This document shows, piece by piece, positions 9,735-17,166 of a DNA stretch of 19,717 nt. The position numbers and the translations under genes are program-made. Within the stretch, counting starts at the first letter, position 1; each line of letters starts with the position of its first letter. The notes under the pieces are model-generated. The model was not told the DNA's origin. It saw only the letters and a list, made by a program, of their open reading frames with translations, and made no database searches. Origin of the DNA: Pseudomonadota bacterium (GTDB lineage Bacteria; Myxococcota; Myxococcia; Myxococcales; Myxococcaceae); contig JAFADT010000115.1 of NCBI GenBank assembly GCA_023424585.1, positions 1 through 19,717 of the forward strand, in the 5' to 3' direction.

Positions 9735-12700
9735 TCAGCCGAACTCCACGACCTTCTGCCCGAAGAGGCGGTCCACCGCGAGGAGCAAATCGTCGTTCAC
9801 CTGCACCTTGAGGGTGGTGCCGGAGATGTGCGCCTCGCCCTCGCCCGGGAACAGCACGCTCACCGCCACCGGCGTCGCGCCCGCGTACTTCTTCGCCAGC
9901 TCGTTGAGCTTCGCCAGCCGCTCCTCCGTGACGATGTCCGCGGGCAGCCGCAGCTCCAGGCGCTTGGTGCGCTTCTCACGCACGGCCTTGAGGCTCTGGA
10001 TGTCCTCGACGATGAGCTCCGCGGTGGGCGTGTTCTCGTCGCGCTGGGAGATCTGCACGGTGCCGGTGACGAGGATGGGGTCGTCCGACTTGAGCAGGTG
10101 CTCCCAGTGCTCGTAGCCCGGCGTGGGGCCCTGCTTGGACCACTTGCCGTCCTTGCCCATCACGTTGCGCGTGCCGTCCTTGCCGGGGAAGCACACCAGC
10201 TCCGTGGAGCCGGACAGGTCCTCGATGGTGACCCACGCCATGCGCTTGCCCGTCTTGGTGGGGCGCTCGCGCAGCACGGTGATGATGCCCGCCACGGTGA
10301 GCTTCTCGTCGCGGCGCGCGCGCTGCACGGCGGTGATGGGCCGCGCGTAGCGCTTGAGCTCCTTCTCGTACTGGTACAGCGGGTGGCCGGACACGTAGAA
10401 GCCGATGGCCTCCTTCTCGAAGGCGAGGCGCTCCTTCTCCGGCCACTCCTCCACCTGCGCGTAGTCGTCCTTGAGGCCGCCGCCGGTGGACTCGGGGCCC
10501 GCGAGCATGCCGAACAGCGAGCTCTGCCCCGCGGCGCGGTCCTTCTGGCTGGAGGAGCCGCGGTTCATCGCGCGCTCGATGGTCTCGAAGAGCTGCGCGC
10601 GGGGGCGCTTCTCGAAGTCGAAGGCGCCGGCCTTGCCCAGCGCCTCCAGCACCTTGCGGTTGACGCGGCGGCCGTCCACGCGCTCGCAGAAGTCGAAGAG
10701 GCTCTTGAAGGGGCCCTCCTTGCGCGCCTCCAGGATGGACTCGATGGCGCCCTCGCCCACGCCCTTGATGGCGCCCAGCCCGAAGCGGATCTTCCCGTCC
10801 ACCGCGCCGAAGGCCAGGTCGGACTGGTTCACGTCCGGGGGCAGCACCTGCGTGCCCGCCTCGCGGGCCTCGCCGATGTGCTTCACGACCTTGTCGGTGT
10901 TGTCCTTCTCGCTGGTGAGGAGGGCGGCCATGAACTCGCACGGGTAGTGGGCCTTGAGCCACGCCGTGTGGATGGTGACCAGGCCGTACGCCGCGGAGTG
11001 GCTCTTGTTGAAGCCGTACTCGGCGAACTTCTCCATCAGGTCGAAGATCTCTCCCGCGACCTTCAGGTCCACGTTGTTGTTCTTGCAGCCCTCCAGGAAG
11101 CCGGCGCGCTCGGCCTGCATGACCTCGGCCTTCTTCTTGCCCATGGCGCGGCGAAGGAGGTCGGCGCGGCCCAGGGTGTAGCCTCCCAGCACCTGGGAGA
11201 TCTGCATCACCTGTTCCTGGTAGACGATGACGCCGTAGGTGTCCTTGAGCACCGGCTCCAGCTTGGGGTGCGGATAGGACACCTTCTCCCGGCCGTGCTT
11301 GCGGTTGATGAAGACGTCCACCATGCCGGAGTCCAGCGGGCCCGGGCGGTAGAGGGCGCCGGCGGCGATGACGTCCTCGAAGCAGGTCGGCTTGAGCTTC
11401 ATCACCATTTCGGTGAAGCCGCTGGACTCCATCTGGAAGACGCCGGCGGTGTCGCCGTCCGCCATCAGCTTCCACATCTTCTCGTCATCCAGCGGGATCT
11501 CGTGCCGCTTGATGTCCTTGCCGTGGTTGCGGTTCACCAGGTCCAGCGCGTGCTGGATGACGGTGAGCGTCTTCAGGCCGAGGAAGTCGAACTTCACCAG
11601 GCCCGCGGCCTCCACCTCGTCCTTGGCGAACTGGGTGATGAGGATCTTCTCACCGGGCGGCTGGTAGACGGGCACGAACTCCCAGAGCGGCTTGTCCGCG
11701 ATGACCACGCCCGCGGCGTGCATGCCGGGCTGGCGGTGCAGGCCCTCCAGCGCGAGCGCGATCTCCAGCACGTCCTTGGTGGTGACGGGGTTGCCCTCCA
11801 CCTCGCCGATGTTCTGGGGCTTTTCGATCATCTCCTTGAGGCGAGGCTCCATCTCGATGGCCTCCTTCAAGGTGATGTTGAGGACCTCGGGCACCAGCTT
11901 GGCGATGCGGTCGCCTTCGCTGAAGGGCAGGCCGAAGACGCGGCACACGTCGCGCAGCACGCTCTTGGCCTTGAGCGAGCCGAACGTGATGATCTGCCCC
12001 ACGTTCATCTCGCCGTACTTGCGGCCCACGTACTTGATGACCTCGTCGCGCCGGTCCTGGCAGAAGTCGATATCGAAGTCCGGCATCGACACGCGCTCCG
12101 GGTTGAGGAAGCGCTCGAAGAGGAGGTTGTACGGGATGGGGTCCAGGTCGGTGATGCGCAGCGCGTAGGCCACCAGCGACCCCGCGCCGGAGCCGCGGCC
12201 CGGGCCCACCGGGATGTTGTGGTCCTTGGCCCAGTTGATGAAGTCCTGGACGATGAGGAAGTAGCCGCTGAAGCCCATGCGCTGGATGACGCCCAGCTCC
12301 AGCGTGAGGCGCGCCTGGTACTGCTCGCGGTCGATGGGGTACTGGCCCTCCAGCTCCTTGAAGCGCTGGCGCAGGCCCTCGTAGGCCAGCTCCGACATGA
12401 AGCTGTCCGGGGTGTGGCCGTCCGGCACCTTGAACGTGGGGAGCATGGGCTTGCCCAGCTTCAGCTCCACGTTGCACATCTCCGCGATGCGCATGCTGTT
12501 GTGCACGGCCTCCGGCGAGTCGGAGAAGAAGCCGAGCATCTCCTCCGGGCTCGTGACGTAGAGCTTGTCGGTGGAGTGGCGCAGGCGCTTGTTGTCCGCG
12601 AGCGTCTTGCCGCTGGCGATGCACATGAGCAGCTCGTGCGCCTTCGCGTCCTCGCGCTTGATGTAGTGCGCGTCCGCGGTGGCGACGAGCGGGATGTCCA

Positions 12701-13280
12701 GGTCGCGCGACAGCTGCTTGAGGTTCTCGTTGGCCTTGTCCTGCTCGACCATGCCGTTGGACTGGACTTCCAGGTAGAAGCTGTCCGGCTCGAAGATGCC
12801 CTTGTATTCGGCGGCCACGCGGCGGGCGTGGTCCATGTCGCCGCGGAAGCACGCGCTGGTAACCTCACCGCCCAGGCACGCGGTGAGGCCGACGAGCCCC
12901 TTGCTGTGCTCCGCGAGCACCTGCTTGTCGATGCGCGGGTGGTAGTAGAACCCGTTCATGTACGCGGTGGAGGAGAGGTAGCGCAGGTTGGCGTAGCCCT
13001 CCGCGTTCTTGGCCAGGAGGATGAGGTGGTGGGCCACCTTCTCCGAGCGGTCCTCGCGCCCCTTGGGGCCGGCGACGTAGGCCTCCAGGCCGAGGATGGG
13101 CTTGATGCCGGCGTCCTTGGCCTTCTTGTAGAAGTCGATGGTGCCGAACATGTTGCCGTGGTCCGTCACGGCCACGCTCGACATGCCCTTCTCCTTCACC
13201 GTCTTGATGAGGTCCTTCATCCGGATGGCCCCATCCAGCAGCGAATAGAGGGTGTGGAGGTGAAGGTGGGTAAAGGACAT
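9735..13280 (-). CDS. dnaE: DNA polymerase III subunit alpha
   Basis: Catalytic subunit of the replicative polymerase, 1181 residues, close to E. coli DnaE (1160). The frame runs upstream to 13712, but that extension is low-complexity; MSFTHLHLHT from the ATG at 13278-13280 is the family N-terminus. A PHP domain occupies about 1-270 with all expected metal ligands visible: H7, H9, D16, H41, E66, H84 or H85, C135, D203 and H205. The polymerase active site is PDFDIDF with Asp401 and Asp403. Helix-hairpin-helix sequence (FGLGAIKGVGEGAI) lies near 830-845, a beta-clamp-binding motif QSSLF at 919-923, and an OB fold near 993-1035. A GGGAG lies about 13 bases upstream of the start, so the ribosome-binding site is weak. 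It probably leads a two-gene unit with the dehydrogenase. The identity is essentially certain; it is the DnaE1 rather than the error-prone DnaE2 type, judged by overall motif conservation. Confidence 0.97.
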   Translation of the reverse strand: MSFTHLHLHTLYSLLDGAIRMKDLIKTVKEKGMSSVAVTDHGNMFGTIDFYKKAKDAGIKPILGLEAYVAGPKGREDRSEKVAHHLILLAKNAEGYANLRYLSSTAYMNGFYYHPRIDKQVLAEHSKGLVGLTACLGGEVTSACFRGDMDHARRVAAEYKGIFEPDSFYLEVQSNGMVEQDKANENLKQLSRDLDIPLVATADAHYIKREDAKAHELLMCIASGKTLADNKRLRHSTDKLYVTSPEEMLGFFSDSPEAVHNSMRIAEMCNVELKLGKPMLPTFKVPDGHTPDSFMSELAYEGLRQRFKELEGQYPIDREQYQARLTLELGVIQRMGFSGYFLIVQDFINWAKDHNIPVGPGRGSGAGSLVAYALRITDLDPIPYNLLFERFLNPERVSMPDFDIDFCQDRRDEVIKYVGRKYGEMNVGQIITFGSLKAKSVLRDVCRVFGLPFSEGDRIAKLVPEVLNITLKEAIEMEPRLKEMIEKPQNIGEVEGNPVTTKDVLEIALALEGLHRQPGMHAAGVVIADKPLWEFVPVYQPPGEKILITQFAKDEVEAAGLVKFDFLGLKTLTVIQHALDLVNRNHGKDIKRHEIPLDDEKMWKLMADGDTAGVFQMESSGFTEMVMKLKPTCFEDVIAAGALYRPGPLDSGMVDVFINRKHGREKVSYPHPKLEPVLKDTYGVIVYQEQVMQISQVLGGYTLGRADLLRRAMGKKKAEVMQAERAGFLEGCKNNNVDLKVAGEIFDLMEKFAEYGFNKSHSAAYGLVTIHTAWLKAHYPCEFMAALLTSEKDNTDKVVKHIGEAREAGTQVLPPDVNQSDLAFGAVDGKIRFGLGAIKGVGEGAIESILEARKEGPFKSLFDFCERVDGRRVNRKVLEALGKAGAFDFEKRPRAQLFETIERAMNRGSSSQKDRAAGQSSLFGMLAGPESTGGGLKDDYAQVEEWPEKERLAFEKEAIGFYVSGHPLYQYEKELKRYARPITAVQRARRDEKLTVAGIITVLRERPTKTGKRMAWVTIEDLSGSTELVCFPGKDGTRNVMGKDGKWSKQGPTPGYEHWEHLLKSDDPILVTGTVQISQRDENTPTAELIVEDIQSLKAVREKRTKRLELRLPADIVTEERLAKLNELAKKYAGATPVAVSVLFPGEGEAHISGTTLKVQVNDDLLLAVDRLFGQKVVEFG

Positions 13281-13862
13281 GGGCGTTCCGGCTCCCGGTG
13301 AAGAAAGAGGCGCCTGAACACTAGAGCCCGCAACCCCTGCTCGCCAGTCCAGTGACGGGCCCGGGAGCAGGAAGGGGGGAGGCCGCGTGCGGGGCCCGGA
13401 AAACCGGCCTGGGAGACACCGGGAGCGGAATTTCCGTCCCCCGTCCGTCCGGGCGGAGGGGGGCCACCGTGGGAGGCATGACCACGCTGCCCCAGGATGC
13501 CCGCCGCCGCCCGTACACCGCCGACGCTCGCCCGGGCCCTCCTGCCAGGCTGCCGGGCGGGCCGGCGCGTCTTCCTGGCGCGCTACACGCGGTGTGCCCT
13601 GCTGGACATGCCACCGGGAGGGCTTCAGGGCCCGGCGAGCGCAGCGGGCGCAGGGGGCCGGGCCTCCATCCGTCGCAGCCCCCGCCATGCGCCGACGAAG
13701 GCCAGCGCGCACACCGCCAGCAGCGTCATGACCTTGAGCTTCTCCATCAGCATGGAGTAGCGCCCCAGGTCGAGCGAGAGAGACCTCTCCGAGTTCCGAC
13801 CGGAGCCGCGCTCCGAACGGGTGACCGCGCGCAATCCGGCGGGGCGGCCCGTGGCAATGGTA
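13281..13862. other. 582-bp spacer upstream of dnaE
   Basis: No convincing large gene is found here. Several overlapping open frames run on both strands, but their translations are Arg/Pro/Ala/Gly-rich and match no family I know. The dnaE promoter should lie in the left part, though no clear promoter elements were recognised. A short inverted repeat, CGGAGC (13801-13806) with GCTCCG (13810-13815), follows the sugar-nucleotide dehydrogenase stop at a distance of about 50 bp. A possible 42-residue membrane-peptide ORF is listed separately. Confidence 0.5.
13625..13753 (-). CDS. Candidate 42-residue single-pass membrane peptide
   Basis: Reading from the ATG at 13751-13753 gives MLMEKLKVMTLLAVCALAF followed by VGAWRGLRRMEARPPAPAALAGP. 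That is a short N-terminus with two lysines, a hydrophobic stretch of about 15 residues and a basic, then Pro/Ala-rich tail, compatible with a small membrane protein. A second in-frame ATG is two codons downstream (13745-13747). The ribosome-binding site is weak (GGGCG). The frame continues upstream into the end of the sugar dehydrogenase gene, but that part looks like non-coding translation. Function unknown; it may be a chance ORF in GC-rich DNA. Confidence 0.3.
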   Translation of the reverse strand: MLMEKLKVMTLLAVCALAFVGAWRGLRRMEARPPAPAALAGP

Positions 13863-15185
13863 TCAGGCCTGGACGATGGACTCCCGGCCGCGACGGATGC
13901 CTCTCGTGGCATTGCGCGTATCCACGACCAGCTGGGCCTCTGACACGACCCGCTCATAGTTCACGCTGGAGTGGTCGGTGAGGATCAACACCGCGTCATA
14001 CTCCCCGAGCTGGTCGTATTCGAGCGGCACCGAGGCCATGTCCAGGGTGAAGCCGTGGCCGGGTTGCAGCCTGTCGATGTAGGGGTCGTGATACTCGAGC
14101 CGGGCGCCCTTCTGCGCGAGCAGCTGGAGCACCTGGAGCGAGGGACTCTCTCGCAGATCGTCCACATCCTTCTTGTACGCCACCCCCAGCACCAGCAGCC
14201 GGGCCCCCTTGAGGCTCTTGCTCCGGTGGTTGAGCGCCTCCATCGTGCGGGCCACCGTGTAGCTGGGCATCTGTGAGTTGATCTCACCCGCCAACTCGAT
14301 GAAACGCGTGTTGAAGCTGTACTGGCGCGCCTTCCACGTGAGGTAGAAGGGATCGATGGGGATGCAGTGCCCCCCCAGGCCTGGCCCCGGGTAGAACGGC
14401 ATGAATCCGAAGGGTTTCGTGGAGGCCGCGTTGATGACCTCCCAGACGTCGATCCCCATCCGCTCACACAGGATCTTCAGCTCGTTCACCATGCCGATGT
14501 TGACGGCGCGGAAGATGTTCTCGTGGAGCTTGGCCATCTCCGCCACCTTCATGGAGGAGACGGGGATCACATTCTTCAACACAGAGGAGAAGAGCTGCTG
14601 AGCCACCTCCAGGCACCGGCTCGTATGGCCGCCCACGAGCTTGGGAATGGTCCGGGTGTTGAAGTCCTTGTTTCCCGGGTCCTCGCGCTCAGGGCTGAAG
14701 GCCAGATGAAAGTCGACGCCAGCCTTGAGCCCCCCCCGCTCCAGGATGGGCATCAGGACTTCCTCGGTCGTCCCCGGATACGTCGTGGAAACCAACACAT
14801 ACAGTTGGCCGGGCCGCACATGCGGGCTGAGCATCTCTCCTGCCTGGATGACATAGCTCAGGTCCGGCTCCCGTGAGGCGTTCAAGGGCGTCGGGACGCA
14901 GATGATCATGCAGTCCAGCGCCGGGCACACCGAGGAATCCACGGTGGCCGTCAACCTGCCCGAGGACATCAGCGGCGCCAGCTCCTCGGAAGGGATGTGG
15001 CGGATATAGCTGTGCCCCCGGTTGAGCTGCTCGACCTTCGCCGTGTCGATTTCCAGCCCCGTGACCTGGAAGCCAGCCTCCGCGAACGCCATCCCCAGTG
15101 GCAGCCCCACGTATCCCAGCCCGAGAATCCCAATCTTCGCCTGCTTCGTCCGGATCGATTCCGACATCGTGATGCCTGGATTCAT
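13863..15185 (-). CDS. Nucleotide-sugar dehydrogenase, UDP-N-acetylglucosamine 6-dehydrogenase (WbpA)-like
   Basis: Predicted NAD-dependent enzyme making a two-step oxidation at C6 of a UDP-sugar to the uronic acid, a precursor for polysaccharide or glycoconjugate synthesis. The 440 residues contain the Rossmann motif GLGYVGLP (22-29), the AFSPEREDPGN segment (162-172), the KLHENIFRAVNI helix (219-230) and the catalytic cysteine C274 in GGHCIPIDPFYL. The SPEREDPGN and IPKLVGG stretches resemble WbpA-type UDP-GlcNAc dehydrogenases more than UDP-glucose dehydrogenases, but the sugar is inferred. I use the ATG at 15183-15185, with AGGGGG about 9 bases upstream; a second ATG at 15165-15167 (MSESIRTKQ) is possible but has a poorer site. 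It has no glycosyltransferase or epimerase neighbours in view and is divergent from the exporter/NRPS unit. It could supply a sugar for that product or act elsewhere. Confidence 0.93.
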   Translation of the reverse strand: MNPGITMSESIRTKQAKIGILGLGYVGLPLGMAFAEAGFQVTGLEIDTAKVEQLNRGHSYIRHIPSEELAPLMSSGRLTATVDSSVCPALDCMIICVPTPLNASREPDLSYVIQAGEMLSPHVRPGQLYVLVSTTYPGTTEEVLMPILERGGLKAGVDFHLAFSPEREDPGNKDFNTRTIPKLVGGHTSRCLEVAQQLFSSVLKNVIPVSSMKVAEMAKLHENIFRAVNIGMVNELKILCERMGIDVWEVINAASTKPFGFMPFYPGPGLGGHCIPIDPFYLTWKARQYSFNTRFIELAGEINSQMPSYTVARTMEALNHRSKSLKGARLLVLGVAYKKDVDDLRESPSLQVLQLLAQKGARLEYHDPYIDRLQPGHGFTLDMASVPLEYDQLGEYDAVLILTDHSSVNYERVVSEAQLVVDTRNATRGIRRGRESIVQA

Positions 15186-15462
15186 CCCTCGGTCCCCCTG
15201 CTTCGTCCCGTGAAACCTCTAAATCAAAAACACCTCCATATGTTCGACAAACCGACTCATTTTCAAGGGCGTAAATGTATTCCTACCCTCGAAGTGGGGA
15301 CAAACCAGACACGACATCCTCCAAGCCGAGCCGGGAATCACAGCCACACCCACCGTATCAAGTGAGTCTATGCAACGAGACTGGGTTGGTTCTACAAACG
15401 CCATGTCAGACTGAAAGCCAGAGGAGGGCTGTCCAAGCGCGAGCCAGACAGCAGCGCCCCCC

Positions 15463-15487
15463 GGCCACGCATGGCCCGCAAGCGGGC
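15463..15487. repeat. Two overlapping small inverted repeats
   Basis: GGCCA (15463-15467) pairs with TGGCC (15472-15476) around CGCA. Overlapping it, GCCCGC (15474-15479) pairs with GCGGGC (15482-15487) around AA. The two stems share bases 15474-15476, so they are mutually exclusive folds. This could be a switch-like leader element or chance in GC-rich DNA; they lie in the divergent spacer. Confidence 0.35.
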
Positions 15488-15509
15488 GCGCTCTGTCAGA
15501 AACCCAACA

Positions 15510-15519
15510 GGTAGCTACC
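15510..15519. promoter_or_regulatory. Perfect 10-bp palindrome GGTAGCTACC
   Basis: This is a perfectly symmetric decamer in the spacer between divergent genes, about 340 bp upstream of the exporter start. The symmetry and location fit a dimeric regulator's binding site, but no regulator gene is in view and a decamer palindrome can arise by chance. Confidence 0.25.
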
Positions 15520-15584
15520 AGGATCAAACAGAATTCCACGAACTCCTGTCCGGCTTCGGCGGTGTATCCAGGGACATCATGGCC

Positions 15585-15604
15585 CCACAGAGGCCCCGCT
15601 GTGG
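15585..15604. repeat. 6-bp stem, 8-nt loop hairpin in the divergent spacer
   Basis: CCACAG (15585-15590) and CTGTGG (15599-15604) are perfect complements around an 8-nt G/C-rich loop. It lies about 250 bp upstream of the exporter gene. It could be an operator half-site pair or a weak terminator; no T-tract follows. Confidence 0.3.
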
Positions 15605-15855
15605 ACCGGGCACACACACCCCGCCGGACTCCGGGCAGGCCTGACCCTGCTCTTTCTCAATCTCCCAAAAACATATGGATATGCCTCGGGGGCGTCGTTC
15701 TCACCAGGAATCCGTTGCCACGATGGGCAGCCGAGACATCAGCGCCCCCTCGCCAATGACTGCGAAACCATGTACTCCTGGTGAAATTGGCGGGAGATGA
15801 GCAAGCGCGTCCCGCCCCATTCGCTTATCAACCACAACCGTCAAGGACCTGCCTC

Positions 15856-17049
15856 ATGTTGTCACGCCTCCGGAGCTCGCCCACGACCGCGACGCTGGTC
15901 GTCGCGCTGGCCATGTTCACGGACAGCCTGGTCTTCTCCCTGCTGGTCCCCATCCTCCCTTCGTATCTGGACAGGCTGGGCGCCACCCAGGCCGCGGTCG
16001 GCCTGCTGTTCGCCATCTTCGCCGTCGCGCTCCTGCTGGCCACCCCGCTGATGGGCATGCTGTGCGACCGGATCGGCTACCGCGTCCCCATGCTGGTTGG
16101 CCTGTTCGGCCTGGGCATCACCACGCTGTCCTTCGCCTTCCTGGAGTCCTACTGGGCGCTGCTCTTCGTGCGGGCAGTGCAGGGCGTCGCCAGCGCGGCC
16201 ACGGCCACGGCGGGGCTGGCCCTCCTGGCGGCCGCCTACCCCGCGGAGAAGCGCGGTCAGGCCATTGGCCTGGCCATGGCCGGCAACGCCATGGGCACCC
16301 TGCTGGGGCCTCCCGCAGGCGGACTGTTGTTCGACTGGGGAGGCCATCAGGCCCCCTTCCTCGTCGCGGCGGGACTGGCGCTGCTCGACGGCGTCGGCCG
16401 GCTGGTGCTCATCACCCCTCCGGCCACCCCGAGGGAGACGCAGCTGTCGGCCCGACGGATCCTCGGCATCCCGGCCGTCATGGAGGTCCTCACCCTCGTC
16501 GTCCTCGGGGCATGCGGTCTGACCCTGCTGGAGGCCAACCTGCCGCTCCACCTGACGACCCACCTGGCGCTGCCCCCGCTCACCATCGGGCTCATCTTCG
16601 CCGTATCGACCATCGCGTTCGGCGTCGCGTCCCCCATTGTCGGGGCCCTGTCTGATCGCTGGGGGAGGCTGCGGGTCTCCTACCTGGGGCTGGCCCTGAC
16701 CGCCGCGTGCCTGCCACTCGTCGTGATGCAAGACAGCGTGGCGCTGGAGTTCGTCACCATGGCCGCGGTGGGCATCGCCGTCGGCATTGCCATCACCCCC
16801 ACCATGCCGGCCCTGACGGAGATCATCGACAAGGAAGGGGGCGCCGGCGCCTATGGCATCCCGTCCAGCATGTTCAACATGGCCTGGGCGCTGGGGATGA
16901 TTGGGGGGCCTGTCGCCGGAAGCGCCCTGGCGCAGTCGGTCGGATTGAAGACCGCCCTGCTCGTCATCAGCGGCCTCTTGATGTCCTTTGTCATCGGGAA
17001 ACGCCTGCTGGCCCGGGGCATTCCCGCGTCCCGGCTCCCTCCAACCTGA
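15856..17049 (+). CDS. MFS exporter, drug/H+ antiporter (VMAT/DHA1-like) type
   Basis: Predicted 397-residue inner-membrane transporter with about 12 hydrophobic segments. TM1 carries MFTDSLVFSLLVPILPSYL (20-38), the Asp and VPI.P pattern of vesicular-amine/drug antiporters. Motif A is GMLCDRIGYR (67-76) and recurs in the second half as GALSDRWGR (263-271). The antiporter motif C appears as GNAMGTLLGPPAGG (143-156). The frame is open back to a GTG at 15781, but that lead sequence is polar and unlike the family. I chose the ATG at 15856-15858, with AAGGA about 10 bases upstream, which puts TM1 at the N-terminus. It lies 117 bp before the synthetase gene on the same strand, so export of, or self-protection from, that product is a reasonable inference. 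Substrate is not determinable from sequence. The family call is very secure. Confidence 0.92.
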   Translation: MLSRLRSSPTTATLVVALAMFTDSLVFSLLVPILPSYLDRLGATQAAVGLLFAIFAVALLLATPLMGMLCDRIGYRVPMLVGLFGLGITTLSFAFLESYWALLFVRAVQGVASAATATAGLALLAAAYPAEKRGQAIGLAMAGNAMGTLLGPPAGGLLFDWGGHQAPFLVAAGLALLDGVGRLVLITPPATPRETQLSARRILGIPAVMEVLTLVVLGACGLTLLEANLPLHLTTHLALPPLTIGLIFAVSTIAFGVASPIVGALSDRWGRLRVSYLGLALTAACLPLVVMQDSVALEFVTMAAVGIAVGIAITPTMPALTEIIDKEGGAGAYGIPSSMFNMAWALGMIGGPVAGSALAQSVGLKTALLVISGLLMSFVIGKRLLARGIPASRLPPT

Positions 17050-17166
17050 GGCGGACTCCGCGTGCGGGCGCCCAGAACCCCATACGTTCTGTACATCACG
17101 ACACCTGAAAGGCTTCCATGAGCTGAATTGAATTCCTTCTCAAGACGCACCTCCGCCGGAGAAACG
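17050..17166 (+). promoter_or_regulatory. Leader of the NRPS gene with RBS and small palindrome
   Basis: This 117-bp gap is visibly less GC-rich than the flanking genes. It contains GAATT-G-AATTC (17125-17135), an 11-bp palindrome, and the ribosome-binding site GGAG (17158-17161), five bases before the ATG at 17167. An in-frame TGA at 17119-17121 limits how far upstream the synthetase could start. A two-codon ATG-AGC-TGA mini-ORF lies at 17118-17126. The synthetase may have its own promoter here or read through from the exporter; no strong terminator separates them. Confidence 0.5.

Larger units (their letters stand above)
15186..15855. promoter_or_regulatory. 670-bp divergent regulatory spacer
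   Basis: This long spacer separates the minus-strand sugar-nucleotide dehydrogenase from the plus-strand exporter and synthetase genes, so it should carry promoters for both directions. The part near 15220-15300 is clearly richer in A/T than the flanking genes, as expected for promoter DNA. The spacer also holds several inverted repeats, listed separately. Open frames in it (for example 132 residues on the minus strand) show no recognisable family. No consensus sigma-70 or sigma-54 promoter could be assigned with confidence. Confidence 0.55.

Noticed and set aside
9828..13301. A 1157-codon plus-strand open frame antisense to dnaE
   Set aside because: Composition is biased to Val, His, Leu and Ala with no domain recognised; dnaE on the other strand is unambiguous.
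13281..13712. N-terminal extension of the dnaE frame by 144 codons
   Set aside because: The extension is low-complexity Arg/Pro/Gly sequence, whereas the PHP-domain N-terminus starts exactly at the internal ATG (13280).
13352..13981. A 209-codon plus-strand ORF in the dnaE/sugar dehydrogenase gap
   Set aside because: Pro/Arg/Gly-rich translation, overlaps the dehydrogenase gene antisense, and resembles no family.
15513..15528. Minus-strand match to the 16S rRNA 5' motif GTTTGATCCTGG
   Set aside because: Only 12 bases match; the flanking sequence does not continue into 16S, so it is taken as chance.
15219..15617. A 132-codon minus-strand ORF in the divergent spacer
   Set aside because: No recognisable motif, no clear ribosome-binding site, and it occupies probable promoter DNA.
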